Positions 8,338 through 17,267 are shown, counted from the stretch's first letter. The stretch: 64,000 bases of DNA from an uncultured Eubacteriales bacterium (GCA_902778055.1 CACYWL010000010.1:32575-96574); one strand, 5' to 3'. Notes: generated by a model from the sequence alone, not told the origin. Translations and numbers: made by a program.

Positions 8338-9086
8338 GCTTCTTTCAGGGGGCGGATCAGGATCAGGGGCGTCAGCTCGTCCCCCTGGCCGGAGGGATTG
8401 TCCGCCAGGGCATCCTGAATCTGCGCGTCGGTCAGGGGGAAACGGGAGCCCTTGCCCAGCTGATTCTGATCGATATCGTTGGCATCCATCAGCACGGTGG
8501 GAACGCCGGTTTTCTCCTCCAGATCGTCGCAGAGCTCCTGCGCGTTGGTATTGTTGATCAGGGCCAGATCATGATAGCGCTTGAAGGAGGAACGGTAATA
8601 GAAGCCGTCAATGCCGGCGACGCCGGGGCCGACGATTTTATAGAAGACGCCCTTTTTCCCGAAGGGCTTGGTCACCGCGGAGGCGATGGCCGCGAAGATA
8701 ACCTTCGGCGCGCCGACCATGTCGATGGCCAGCTGAAGCTTATAGGGATCATGCATGCCGATGCCGGCCGTGGTCTCCGATGCGTGGGGAGAGAGAAGCC
8801 GGGCCCAGAAGCCGGGCTTTTCCTGTTCCTTGGTCCGGACATTGCCGGTACACATGGCCATGACCTTTGCGCCGAAGGCCAGCACATCCCCGGGCTGAAA
8901 AAGAGGCAGAATATATTTCCGGACCAGCTCGGCCTGATCCTCGCCCACCTCGACGAAATGCGTCTGAACGGCGAAACGGCTGTAACGCTGCCCGTCCCGG
9001 CCGGTCACATCCCCCCGGTCATAATAAACGATGCCCCCGTGCTCGCGGCGCTGCTCCTCCAGATTGCGTGACTCGGTCTTGCCCAT
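8334..9086 (-). CDS. CofE-like F420-0:gamma-glutamyl ligase family protein
   Basis: A 250-residue protein of the coenzyme F420:L-glutamate ligase family, with the N-terminal block GDVLAFGAKVMAMCTGN, a middle block AIDMVGAPKVIFAAIASAV and the later LMDANDIDQNQLG. The true CofE adds glutamates to F420-0 with GTP and Mn2+. No other F420 gene is in the window, and most Clostridia do not make F420, so here the substrate is probably another carboxylate. AGGAG precedes ATG 9086. The stop codon overlaps the start of the DUF1643 gene. Confidence 0.8.
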   Translation of the reverse strand: MGKTESRNLEEQRREHGGIVYYDRGDVTGRDGQRYSRFAVQTHFVEVGEDQAELVRKYILPLFQPGDVLAFGAKVMAMCTGNVRTKEQEKPGFWARLLSPHASETTAGIGMHDPYKLQLAIDMVGAPKVIFAAIASAVTKPFGKKGVFYKIVGPGVAGIDGFYYRSSFKRYHDLALINNTNAQELCDDLEEKTGVPTVLMDANDIDQNQLGKGSRFPLTDAQIQDALADNPSGQGDELTPLILIRPLKEA

Positions 9087-9130
9087 GCGTCTCCTCCACG
9101 TTCCTGACAGACATACAAGAATACTACGCT

Positions 9131-9159
9131 ATTATACAGTCATCTGGAACCGGCGTCAA
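9131..9159 (-). promoter_or_regulatory. Promoter of the CofE-like/DUF1643 operon
   Basis: On the minus strand TTGACG (9154-9159), 17 nt, then a perfect TATAAT (9131-9136). It stands back to back with the promoter at 9162-9190; the two -35 boxes are only 2 nt apart. Confidence 0.72.
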
Positions 9160-9161
9160 TG

Positions 9162-9190
9162 TTGCAGGCGAGGCGGAAATCAGGTATAAT
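9162..9190 (+). promoter_or_regulatory. Promoter of the GT2-GtrA gene
   Basis: TTGCAG (9162-9167), 17 nt, then a perfect TATAAT (9185-9190). The predicted leader is about 95 nt. Confidence 0.75.
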
Positions 9191-9292
9191 GCCCGGCGGG
9201 AAAGCTTCTTTTCCCGGAATGCGCGGCCCGGAGGACTGCGGAGGGCGCTTCGCCCTTCGGCGGAACCGGGATCCGGCGCACAGGAGGCAAGC

Positions 9293-10396
9293 ATGGAGGA
9301 AACCAACCAGAGCACCCTGAAGGCCCTGGCGGACGCGGTCATTCTGATCCCGTCGCTGGAGCCGGACGAGCGTCTGCCGGCCTATATCGCGAAGCTGGCG
9401 CAGAGCGGCTTCGGACATATCGTGGTCGTGGACGACGGGTCCGCAGAGAGCTATCAGCCGATTTTCACCCGCATCGGGGAGACGGATCCCCGGGTGAAGG
9501 TGCTGCATCACGAGGTGAACCGCGGAAAGGGCGTCGCGCTGAAGACGGGGTACCGCTGGATCCAGGAAAACCTGCCGGGGATCAGCGGCGTCATCACCGC
9601 GGACGCGGACGGGCAGCATACCGTGCCGGACTGCATCCGCCTGGCAGAGGAGCTGGAGAAGGGGACACGGGCGCTTTACCTGGGCAGCCGGGACTTCAGC
9701 CTGAAGAACGTGCCGCCGAAGAGCCGGGCCGGTAACCGGTTCACCAGCGTGCTTTTCTTCCTGCTCTACGGCCAGTGGCTGCAGGATACGCAGACCGGGC
9801 TTCGGGCCTTCCGGAGGGAGGACCTGGAGTTCATGATCGGCGTGGAGGGAGAACGGTTTGAGTACGAGATGAACGTGCTCATCGCCTGCACGCGGCAGGG
9901 CCTGCCCATGATTCCCATCACGATCGAAACCGTCTACGAGAACGAGAACCGGGGAACCCACTACCATCCGCTGCGGGACAGCATGCGGATCTTCCGGGTG
10001 ATCCTCCGGGGCTTCGTGAAGTTCATGGGCGTCAGCCTGCTGTGCTTCCTCGTGGATCAGGTGCTGTTCAACGTGCTGAACCTTGCGGTTTTCGGCAACG
10101 GAGCCGTCAAGGCGGCCCAGATCATTCTGATCTCCACCGCGCTGGCCCGCGCGGTCAGCGCCGGACTGAACTTCGCGCTGAACAAGAGCTTCGTTTTCAA
10201 GCTGAAGGGGCATACCGCAGGCGCCCTGGCCCGGTATCTGATCCTGGCCGCCGGCATCATGCTGCTGAGCGCCGGAGGCGTATGGCTGCTGGGACAGATC
10301 GGGATGAGCAGCACGGTCGCCAAGCTGATCGTGGACTTCCTGCTTTATTTCCTGAGCTATCGGGTGCAGCAGAAATGGGTTTTCGCTGAAAAATAA
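9293..10396 (+). CDS. Glycosyltransferase family 2 fused to a GtrA-like membrane domain
   Basis: A 367-residue fusion. Residues about 10-235 are a GT2 domain of the dolichyl/polyprenyl-phosphate sugar synthase type, with VVVDDGS, the metal-binding DADGQH and QDTQTGLRAFRRE. Residues about 245-365 hold four membrane segments of the GtrA family, including ALNFALNKSFVFK and YFLSYRVQQKWVF. Such enzymes load a sugar on a lipid carrier and help move it across the membrane for decoration of wall or surface polymers. AGGAGG sets ATG 9293. It is a single gene with its own promoter. Confidence 0.9.
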   Translation: MEETNQSTLKALADAVILIPSLEPDERLPAYIAKLAQSGFGHIVVVDDGSAESYQPIFTRIGETDPRVKVLHHEVNRGKGVALKTGYRWIQENLPGISGVITADADGQHTVPDCIRLAEELEKGTRALYLGSRDFSLKNVPPKSRAGNRFTSVLFFLLYGQWLQDTQTGLRAFRREDLEFMIGVEGERFEYEMNVLIACTRQGLPMIPITIETVYENENRGTHYHPLRDSMRIFRVILRGFVKFMGVSLLCFLVDQVLFNVLNLAVFGNGAVKAAQIILISTALARAVSAGLNFALNKSFVFKLKGHTAGALARYLILAAGIMLLSAGGVWLLGQIGMSSTVAKLIVDFLLYFLSYRVQQKWVFAEK

Positions 10397-10482
10397 ATCC
10401 GGAGCGGTCAGGGCCCCGGGAGAGCGCGGACAGAGCCCGCGGGACGGGAGTCTGACGGGAATCACGCAGAAGGAATCAAAAA

Positions 10483-10503
10483 GCCGGCCCGCGGAGGGCC
10501 GGC
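10483..10503. terminator. Hairpin between convergent GT2-GtrA and acetyltransferase genes
   Basis: GCCGGCCC and GGGCCGGC form an 8-bp perfect GC stem around GCGGA. The tail on the minus strand is CTTTTTGATT, giving it a T-run for the acetyltransferase gene. Confidence 0.65.
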
Positions 10504-10534
10504 GCAGATTTCCGCAAAGGGAGACCGGGAACCA

Positions 10535-11026
10535 TCAGGATCCCTTCCGGTTGGGGCAGTTGGCTTTCCGGCAGCTTTTGCAGGAATCCAGCTCGATTTC
10601 CTCCCCGGGGAGAAACATCAGGACGGAGGATGCATCGGCAGCGTTCGGAGCAGCCTCAGGCGAAGCGGAATCCTCCCGGAAGCCCAGACGGGTAAAGAAG
10701 CCGGCTGTTTCCGCCGGGGTCCGCAGGCGGACCTCCCGGGCATAATGGCTCTGGGCCTTGAAAAGCAGGAGCCGGAGGGTCAGATCCCCCAGCATTTTGC
10801 CGCGGAAGGCCGGAAGGACGCCCAGATCCCCGAGCCAGAAGCTGCCGTCCCGCCACCAGAGGCGGCCGGAAGCCGCGGGGACATCATCCTGATAAACCAC
10901 CACGTTCTGGGATTCGGCATCGAGCGCGTCCTCCCCGCGGGAGAACACCGCCTGACGCACGGAAAGGGCCTCGGACAGATCCGCGCCCTGGGGAAACCAT
11001 TTGCCCTGAATCATTGCATTATCCAT
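10535..11026 (-). CDS. GNAT family N-acetyltransferase with a C-terminal Cys motif
   Basis: A protein of about 163 residues with a GNAT fold: the acetyl-CoA loop appears as LGVLPAFRGKMLGDLTLRLL, followed by EVRLRTPAETAGFFTRLGF. The C-terminus carries CKSCRKANCP, a small Cys cluster that could bind metal and is not a usual GNAT part. The start is uncertain: ATG 11026, ATG 11014 (MIQGKWF, which fits the fold best) and TTG 11050 are all in frame and none has a good ribosome binding site. The substrate is unknown. Confidence 0.78.
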   Translation of the reverse strand: MDNAMIQGKWFPQGADLSEALSVRQAVFSRGEDALDAESQNVVVYQDDVPAASGRLWWRDGSFWLGDLGVLPAFRGKMLGDLTLRLLLFKAQSHYAREVRLRTPAETAGFFTRLGFREDSASPEAAPNAADASSVLMFLPGEEIELDSCKSCRKANCPNRKGS

Positions 11027-11106
11027 GCCGGAGCGGCACCGGTCGATCAAAGGCGGAAGCCCGCCGCGAAATTGGGCTCCCGTCCAGGAACCTCACGGAG
11101 GAAACC

Positions 11107-11310
11107 ATGGAAAAGGAAAAGATTGCGCGCATCAACGAGCTGGCCCGGAAAAGGAAGGCCGGTGGCCTGACCCCGGAGGAGCAGGCCGAGCAGGACGCGC
11201 TGCGGAAGGAATACATCGAGGGCTTCCGGAACAACCTGCAGGAGCTGCTGGACAGCGTCGTCGTCCAGAACCCGGACGGGACGCAGCACAGGCTGCACAA
11301 AAAGCCCTGA
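11107..11310 (+). CDS. DUF896 family small protein
   Basis: A 67-residue basic protein of the DUF896 (YnzC/YozE-like) family, recognised by the KIARINELARKRKAGGLT block and EQDALRKEYIEGFRNN. The family forms a short helical hairpin, and in Bacillus members are linked to the SOS regulon. ACGGAGG precedes the ATG. It is divergent from the acetyltransferase gene; a separate promoter for the next gene lies just after it. Confidence 0.9.
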   Translation: MEKEKIARINELARKRKAGGLTPEEQAEQDALRKEYIEGFRNNLQELLDSVVVQNPDGTQHRLHKKP

Positions 11311-11336
11311 AGCACTATAGCCCCGGGGAAAGGAGC

Positions 11337-11365
11337 TTGTCAAGAGCGGCGGGATTGGCTATAAT
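11337..11365 (+). promoter_or_regulatory. Promoter of the DUF1292 gene with a palindromic -10 region
   Basis: TTGTCA (11337-11342), 17 nt, then a perfect TATAAT (11360-11365). The -10 lies in the centre of the 15-bp palindrome TGGCTATAATAGCCA, which could be an operator. Confidence 0.75.
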
Positions 11366-11457
11366 AGCCACGCGGGCCCGGAGAGACGCCCGGCGGCCGG
11401 AGGGGCCGGAGAAATGGCCGGAGGACCGGCGGACACCCAATCGAAAGGAGACGGACC

Positions 11458-11793
11458 ATGAGCGAAATGAACCAGGACCCCAACCTGAACGAAGAAGAGC
11501 TGGGAATGGATGACGACCTGATCGTCTTTGAGACGGAGGACGGCGAGGAAGTGACCTTCGTGATCGAGGATTACTTCTTCTACAACGGCGATGAATACGC
11601 CGTGCTGACGGAATACGACACGGAGAAGGACGAGGTCAAGGACGAGGGCAGCATCGTCTGCCGGGTTGACGCCGTCGAAGGCGAAAACGGCGAGGAGGAC
11701 GAAGAGTTCGTGCCGGTCGAGGACGACGAGCTGGCCGAAAAGCTGATCGAGATCGCCAACGCCCAGCTGGCGGAGGACGAAGAGGAAGAATAA
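11458..11793 (+). CDS. DUF1292 family acidic protein
   Basis: A 111-residue, strongly acidic cytoplasmic protein of the DUF1292 (YrzB) family, with the core DDLIVFETEDGEEVTFVIED and FFYNGDEYAVLTEY. The family is widespread in Bacillota, often near the yrrK/yrzL genes, and its role is not known. AAAGGAGA precedes the ATG. The acidic tail ends EDEEEE. The gene has its own promoter and terminator, so it stands alone here. Confidence 0.9.
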   Translation: MSEMNQDPNLNEEELGMDDDLIVFETEDGEEVTFVIEDYFFYNGDEYAVLTEYDTEKDEVKDEGSIVCRVDAVEGENGEEDEEFVPVEDDELAEKLIEIANAQLAEDEEEE

Positions 11794-11798
11794 AAAGA

Positions 11799-11825
11799 CG
11801 CCCGGCCGCAGGGCCGGGTGTTTTC
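11799..11825 (+). terminator. Terminator after the DUF1292 gene
   Basis: GCCCGGCC and GGGCCGGGT form a GC stem around GCA, followed by GTTTTC. Confidence 0.75.
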
Positions 11826-11949
11826 AAATCGGGGCGGCCGGGAAGAGGGCGGACCGGGAAAAGGCCTGCGGCCTTCCTGGCCCCGAAGGAAAAGATCCTG
11901 ACGGAGGCGGCTCCGGACGGGACGGAAAACAGGAGGATTGGAGCGAAAG

Positions 11950-13056
11950 ATGAGCCGGACGGGAAGAATTGTGATCTGCGTAATCTGCGGGCTGCTGATG
12001 CTGGCGGCACCGTTTCTGATTTCATCGCCTTCCATGCTGAGCGAGGTGAAATGGGAGCTGATGGACAGCGGCAGCGAGGAGGACGGAGAGGAGCTGGAGC
12101 TGGATTTGGGCCGGCTGCTTTTCGGAACCGCCCGCGCGGAGGACGGACTGATCGAGGAGGTCATCTCCGAGGGGGATTCGGAGCTGGGCGAAGCCATCTA
12201 TGAGCTGCCTTTCGACTTCAGCCTGCCGCCGGAGCCGAAGGAGGAGAACTACACGGAGAACGGATACTCCGACGAATCCATCCTGGTGAAGCTCGAGGAG
12301 CGGGAGGAGGACGGCGTCATCTGGGAGCTGGCCTTCGTGCAGATCGCCTCCCCGACGCAGCTGAGGACCGCCACCGCGACCTCCCATGAGATGAACGATC
12401 TGTATGCCGTCGGGACGGAGAAGGAGCTGGAGAAGGCTCTGAAGAAGACCCTGACCAGCACCCGGACGAATACGGTTTCCGCCATCGCGAAGGAGAACCG
12501 GGCGGTGATCGCCCTGAACGGGGACAACTTCGTCGACAAGCCGGACAAGACCAGCTTTGAATACCGGATGACCGGGAAGATCCGGAGTAAAACCAACAAG
12601 ACCAAGGACATGCTGATCATCGATGAGAACGGGGATTTCCATCTCATCCTGGCCGCACCCGCCAAGGAGCAGGGCGCCGCGCTGGAGGCCGCCGCGGCGG
12701 AGCACCGCATCATCAACGCCTTCACCTTCGGCCCGGCCCTCGTGATCGACGGGGCGGAACAGCAGATCAACCCGGAATACGGCTACAACCCCAACGGCAA
12801 GGAGCCCCGGGCGGCCATCGGCCAGCTGGGCAGGCTGAGCTATGTGCTGGCCATCGCCAAGGGCCGGGGAGCCTCCAGCGGGACGACCCACCAGGAGCTG
12901 GCCCACTTCATGGCGGAACTCGGATGCCGGCAGGCCTTCAACCTGGACGGGGGCAACTCCGCGGAGATGTACTTCCACGGGGAGACCTACAAGGGACAGG
13001 CGGGCAAGGAGCGCGGCCTGAGCGACATCATCTATTTCGCGACGGCGATTCCGTAA
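11950..13056 (+). CDS. Phosphodiester glycosidase (NAGPA) family exported protein
   Basis: A 368-residue protein with an N-terminal membrane anchor or signal segment (RIVICVICGLLMLAAPFLI) and a C-terminal domain of the NAGPA family. The family is named after the mammalian enzyme that uncovers mannose-6-phosphate; bacterial members are thought to cleave sugar phosphodiesters in wall or surface polymers. The diagnostic AFNLDGGNSAEMYFHGE is present, with KEPRAAIGQLG before it. GGAG 7 nt before ATG 11950 decides the start; the TTG at 11938 is too close to AGGAGG. The Lgt-like gene follows in the same direction. Confidence 0.85.
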   Translation: MSRTGRIVICVICGLLMLAAPFLISSPSMLSEVKWELMDSGSEEDGEELELDLGRLLFGTARAEDGLIEEVISEGDSELGEAIYELPFDFSLPPEPKEENYTENGYSDESILVKLEEREEDGVIWELAFVQIASPTQLRTATATSHEMNDLYAVGTEKELEKALKKTLTSTRTNTVSAIAKENRAVIALNGDNFVDKPDKTSFEYRMTGKIRSKTNKTKDMLIIDENGDFHLILAAPAKEQGAALEAAAAEHRIINAFTFGPALVIDGAEQQINPEYGYNPNGKEPRAAIGQLGRLSYVLAIAKGRGASSGTTHQELAHFMAELGCRQAFNLDGGNSAEMYFHGETYKGQAGKERGLSDIIYFATAIP

Positions 13057-13137
13057 GCCGGCCGCGCCGGCGCTGAACCGGGAACGGGAAGGCCCCGGCG
13101 CCCGGAAAGAATTGCTGACAACCGGAGGGACACACCG

Positions 13138-14082
13138 ATGCATCTGTATGAGGAAGCGGAAAAGATCAGCCTCGCGGGGCTGGAGGTTTACCGGTTTGGC
13201 TTTTTTGTGCTGCTGGGGATGCTGGCCGCCGCGGCCGGCATGGGCTTTCTGAGCTGGGCCCGGCGGGCGAAGAAGGGTACGGCCCCGCTGCTGCTGCTGA
13301 CCTCTCTGCTGCTGGGCGGACTTTTCTCCCGGCTCTTCTTCTGCCTGCTGAACCAGGAGCTGGGCGTCATGATGCCCTTCGGAAGCTGGTTCGCGGTGAC
13401 CGGCGGGGGATGGAGCATGATGGGCCTGGTGGGCGGCGTGCTGCTCGCGGCCTGGATCACGGCGAAAATCACCCGGCAGAAGGCCGGGCTGACGCTGGAT
13501 CTCGCGGCATGCGCCCTGCCGCTGTTCATGGGGCTGGAGCGCCTGGGCGAGGGCAGCGTGCCGGACTTTGACATCAGCCGGCAGCTGATGACCACCTTCC
13601 TCAACGGGAGCTTTCTGACCGTGAACCAGGGGGAAAACTGGTTCCTGCTGACCTGGAAGCTGGCCGGCATCGTCATGCTGGCGCTGTTCCCGATCCTGGT
13701 CTGGGACATGATCCGGAGCAAACGGGACGGGGATACCTGCCTGCTGTTCCTGCTGCTGTTCGGCGCGTGCAGCGTGCTTCTGGAAAGCCTGCGGTACGAC
13801 CGGTTCCTGAGCATCACCTTTGTGGGGCTGGAGCATGTGGCGGCGGCCCTGTACCTGGCCGCGGGGGTGATCACCCTGGCGGTCCGGGCGGACCGGCGGC
13901 AGAGAAAACTGGGAACCGCGGCCGTGATCAGCGTCTTTGCCGCGGCCGGGATCGCCGTCGGGCTGGAGTTTGCCCTGGACCGGACCGGATTCAACGCGCT
14001 GATCATCTATCTGTTCTACTTCCTGATCATGGCCGTGCCCGTCACGCTGAGCCTCCTGCTCAGACGGGCGGAGAAGCGCTGA
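13138..14082 (+). CDS. Lgt-like (prolipoprotein diacylglyceryl transferase family) membrane protein
   Basis: A 314-residue protein with seven or more membrane segments that resembles the Lgt family. The layout matches: GGGWSMMGLVGG stands where Lgt has its Gly-rich catalytic turn, MGLERLGEGSVPD where Lgt has its Arg-Gly-Asn signature, and SLRYDRFLSITF near the end. Key positions are degenerate, and a further C-terminal helical region is present. It may be a divergent paralog rather than the housekeeping lipoprotein enzyme. CCGGAGGG precedes the ATG; a clear terminator follows. Confidence 0.68.
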   Translation: MHLYEEAEKISLAGLEVYRFGFFVLLGMLAAAAGMGFLSWARRAKKGTAPLLLLTSLLLGGLFSRLFFCLLNQELGVMMPFGSWFAVTGGGWSMMGLVGGVLLAAWITAKITRQKAGLTLDLAACALPLFMGLERLGEGSVPDFDISRQLMTTFLNGSFLTVNQGENWFLLTWKLAGIVMLALFPILVWDMIRSKRDGDTCLLFLLLFGACSVLLESLRYDRFLSITFVGLEHVAAALYLAAGVITLAVRADRRQRKLGTAAVISVFAAAGIAVGLEFALDRTGFNALIIYLFYFLIMAVPVTLSLLLRRAEKR

Positions 14083-14100
14083 AAGGAATGATTCCAAGGG

Positions 14101-14131
14101 AGACCGGAGCTTTTTCCGGTCTTCTTTTTTT
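14101..14131 (+). terminator. Terminator after the Lgt-like gene
   Basis: AGACCGGA and TCCGGTCT form an 8-bp stem, followed by a T-rich tail with seven consecutive T. Confidence 0.88.
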
Positions 14132-14222
14132 ACTTTTCACCGAACGGTCACACAATAACGTCTGCCAGTTCATAAAACCGTGCTAAAATCCCTTCGTCCG
14201 ATTGAAGGAGGTTGTCTGAAGC

Positions 14223-15290
14223 ATGAGTGAGACAGGGCTGAAGAAGAAAAACGGAAAGAAGAAAAAGAGAATTCTGCGAAGGATCCTCTGGACGCTGGCG
14301 CTGCTGGTCATCCTGGCCGGCGCGGGCATCTATACCTGGGCGAAGCTGAAGGATCAGTATACGGTGACCTATGATGAATACACCGCGACCACGGGCACCA
14401 TCTCCAACTCCCTGAGCTTCAGCGGCAATCTCGCCCTGCGGAACAGCCAGACCTGCACCGCGGCCGGAAACGCAACGGTCCGGAACGTGTACGTGAAGGA
14501 AGGGGACTCCGTAAAGAAGGGGGACCGGCTGGTGCGCCTGAGCACGGGAACCACCTTTACGGCGGACTTTGACGGAAAAGTGAACCAGGTCAGCGTCGAG
14601 AACGGGGATGAGGTCAGCAGCGGAGCAGCCCTCGTGCAGATCGCTGATTTTGAACATATGCAGGTTTCCTTCCGGGTCGATGAATATGATATCGGAGACG
14701 TGCAGGTGGGCGAGCGGTGCACCGTGACCGCGACCGCAACCGAGAAGGTCTTCGAATCCACCGTGGAGAGCATCAACTATATCTCCTCTTCCACCGGAAA
14801 CGTGGCGTACTATACGGCGACCGCCCATGTGGACGTGGACGGAGAGGTCTATCCGGGCATGCAGGTTACCGTGACCATCCCCCAGGAGGAGGCTGCGAAC
14901 GTGGTGATCCTGAAGGCGGAGGCGCTGAGCTTCACGCTGGAGAATCAGGCTTTTGTCTACAAGATGAAGGAGGATCAGAGCCTGGAGGAGGTGCAGGTTC
15001 AGGTCGGCGTCAGCAACGGGAACTACGTGGAGATCAAGTCCGGGCTGGAGAGCGGAGAGAAGGTTTACACCGTCAGCGAAACGAAGGAGGACTCCCTGAC
15101 CAGCCTGTTCGCGGGCATGTTCGGCCAGCAGAGGTTCAACCGGCAGAACGGCCGCCAGAGCAACCGGCAGAACGGGGAAGGAAGCAACTGGCAGGGCCAG
15201 AACGGCGGGCCGGGAGGAGACATGCCCTCGAGGCCGGACGGATCCTCATCGGGAGGATCTGCGCCCGGCGGAAACGGCGGTGGCAGATAA
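14223..15290 (+). CDS. MacA/HlyD-like export adaptor protein
   Basis: A 355-residue membrane-anchored adaptor for a MacB-type exporter. A basic N-terminus and one membrane segment (residues about 20-40) are followed by a lipoyl/barrel region: VRNVYVKEGDSVKKGDRLVRL, FDGKVNQVSVENGDEVSSGA and a second barrel domain with VYPGMQVTVTIP. The last 55 residues are rich in Gln, Asn, Gly and Ser and look disordered. AAGGAGG precedes the ATG. It starts an operon with an ATPase, a permease and a second adaptor. In Gram-positive bacteria such sets export peptides or drugs; the substrate is unknown. Confidence 0.88.
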   Translation: MSETGLKKKNGKKKKRILRRILWTLALLVILAGAGIYTWAKLKDQYTVTYDEYTATTGTISNSLSFSGNLALRNSQTCTAAGNATVRNVYVKEGDSVKKGDRLVRLSTGTTFTADFDGKVNQVSVENGDEVSSGAALVQIADFEHMQVSFRVDEYDIGDVQVGERCTVTATATEKVFESTVESINYISSSTGNVAYYTATAHVDVDGEVYPGMQVTVTIPQEEAANVVILKAEALSFTLENQAFVYKMKEDQSLEEVQVQVGVSNGNYVEIKSGLESGEKVYTVSETKEDSLTSLFAGMFGQQRFNRQNGRQSNRQNGEGSNWQGQNGGPGGDMPSRPDGSSSGGSAPGGNGGGR

Positions 15291-15291
15291 A

Positions 15292-15987
15292 ATGGACAGC
15301 ATCTTTTTCCGGATGGAAAACATCAACAAGTACTACCGTATGGGCGACGAGGACATGCAGGTGCTCCGGGATGTGAACCTGGAGATCCGGGAGGGGGAAT
15401 ACCTCTCCGTGCTGGGTCCCAGCGGCAGCGGAAAGAGCACCCTGATGAACATCATCGGCTGCCTGGACACCGCTACCTCCGGCCAGTATATTCTCCGGGA
15501 CCATGTGATCGAAGACATGACGGAAAGCGAGCTGGCGGACATCCGCAGCCGGGACGTGGGATTCGTCTTTCAGAACAGCCAGCTTCTGCCGAGGCTGGAC
15601 GCGGTGCAGAATGTGGAGCTGCCGCTGATCTACGCGGGCGTAAGCCAGCGGGAGCGCAGCCGCCGGGCCAGGGAGATGCTGGAGCGGGTCGGACTGGCGG
15701 ACCGGATGGGACACTACCCGAACCAGCTTTCCGGAGGGCAGCAGCAGCGCGTCGCCATCGCCCGGGCCCTGGTGACCAACCCAGGCATTCTGCTGGCGGA
15801 CGAGCCCACCGGCGCGCTGGATCAGAAGACCGGCAGGCAGATCATGCAGCTTTTCCGGGAACTGAACGACGAGGGACGGTCCATTATCATGATCACCCAT
15901 GACATGAACATCGCGGCGAACGCGAAACGGGTGGTTCATATCATCGACGGCGTTCTGACGGAAGGGGGGAGCACCTCCGATGCTTAA
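15292..15987 (+). CDS. MacB-type ABC transporter ATP-binding protein
   Basis: A 231-residue ATPase of the MacB/LolD/FtsE class. Walker A is GPSGSGKST, the signature [15 protein letters not shown], Walker [13 protein letters not shown], and the switch His lies in ITHDMN. It powers the permease encoded next, whose start overlaps its end by 8 nt. ATG 15292 lies 1 nt after the stop of the adaptor gene; a GTG at 15280 is also possible. Both fit translational coupling. Confidence 0.95.
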   Translation: MDSIFFRMENINKYYRMGDEDMQVLRDVNLEIREGEYLSVLGPSGSGKSTLMNIIGCLDTATSGQYILRDHVIEDMTESELADIRSRDVGFVFQNSQLLPRLDAVQNVELPLIYAGVSQRERSRRAREMLERVGLADRMGHYPNQLSGGQQQRVAIARALVTNPGILLADEPTGALDQKTGRQIMQLFRELNDEGRSIIMITHDMNIAANAKRVVHIIDGVLTEGGSTSDA

Positions 15988-17194
15988 AACCCTGAAGGGC
16001 GCCCTGATCATGATCGGCGAATGCTTCCGGATGAGCCTGAACAACATCCGGGGGGCGAAGGTCCGGTCCTTCCTGACCGTACTGGGCATCCTGATCGGCG
16101 TGATGGCGGTCATCACCCTGATCACCACCGTGAACGGCGTGACCGGATCCATCAGCGACAGCTTTATGAGCATGGGCGCGGGCACCCTGACCGTCTCGGT
16201 GACGGGGAGTGACCTGAAAACCGGGATGACCAAGGCGGATCTGGAGGCCATTGCCGCACTGCCGGAGGTGGAGGGCGTGGCCCCCACCGTCAGCATCTCC
16301 AACGCCCGGGTCAGCCGGGGAGGAAGCTACGAGAGCCGAATCAGCGTCAGCGGGAAGAATGCCTACTATTTTCTGAGCAACCCCGAGGTCGTGACGCGGG
16401 GCCGGGCCCTGAGCTTCATCGACGAGGACAACATGACCTATGTCTGTCTGATTGACAGCGAGATGATCGAAACCTTTTTCTACGGCGTGGATCCGGTAGG
16501 CCTGAACCTGTACATCAACGGGATTCCCTTCCAGGTGGCGGGCGTCTTCTCCGCGGAGAGCACGGAGAACATCGCCTCCATTTTCCTGGGCTCCCCGAGT
16601 ATCCTGATTCCCTATACCACGGCCATGAAGATGAACAGCACGGCCGAGGTGACAAGCTTCACGGTATACATGGCGGACGGGATGACCAGCGACACGGTTT
16701 CCGCCGCGGTGGAGGAGGCCATGGACGCCATGTTCTCCTTCGAGGAGGATACCTTCACCATCACGACCATGGACGCCATCGAGGACACCATGGAAACCAT
16801 GATGGGCATGATGACCACGCTGCTGGCCGGCATCGCGAGCATCGCGCTGCTGGTGGGCGGCATCGGCATCATGAACATGATGCTGACCACCGTCACGGAG
16901 CGGACGACGGAAATCGGTCTGAAGAAGGCGCTGGGCGCCCGGCAGTGGCAGATCCAGCTGCAGTTTCTGATCGAAAGCTTCCTGCTGAGCCTGATCGGCG
17001 GGCTGGCCGGCATCGCCCTGGGACTTCTGCTGAGCATGATTCTGAGCAACGTGATGGGCACGGCGTTCCGAATCAGCACGGACGCGATCCTGCTGGGCTT
17101 TGGGTTCTCCGCGGCCATCGGCATCATCTTCGGATGGGCGCCGGCCCGGAAGGCCAGCCGGCTGAACCCCATCGACGCGCTGAGGTCCATGTAA
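15980..17194 (+). CDS. MacB-like ABC transporter permease
   Basis: A 404-residue permease of the MacB/FtsX class. One membrane segment at the N-terminus (LTVLGILIGVMAVITLITT) is followed by a large extracellular MacB-type domain (about 50-270), then three C-terminal membrane segments with TERTTEIGLKKALGARQWQI, the coupling motif of the family, and the terminal LNPIDALRSM. It works by mechanotransmission with the ATPase of 15292-15987. Confidence 0.94.
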   Translation: MLKTLKGALIMIGECFRMSLNNIRGAKVRSFLTVLGILIGVMAVITLITTVNGVTGSISDSFMSMGAGTLTVSVTGSDLKTGMTKADLEAIAALPEVEGVAPTVSISNARVSRGGSYESRISVSGKNAYYFLSNPEVVTRGRALSFIDEDNMTYVCLIDSEMIETFFYGVDPVGLNLYINGIPFQVAGVFSAESTENIASIFLGSPSILIPYTTAMKMNSTAEVTSFTVYMADGMTSDTVSAAVEEAMDAMFSFEEDTFTITTMDAIEDTMETMMGMMTTLLAGIASIALLVGGIGIMNMMLTTVTERTTEIGLKKALGARQWQIQLQFLIESFLLSLIGGLAGIALGLLLSMILSNVMGTAFRISTDAILLGFGFSAAIGIIFGWAPARKASRLNPIDALRSM

Positions 17195-17267
17195 TCCCGG
17201 GCGGGTGAACGGAGATACTCCCTGGAACAGGGATCAAAAACATCAAACGGAAAAGGAGAGAAAGAAG

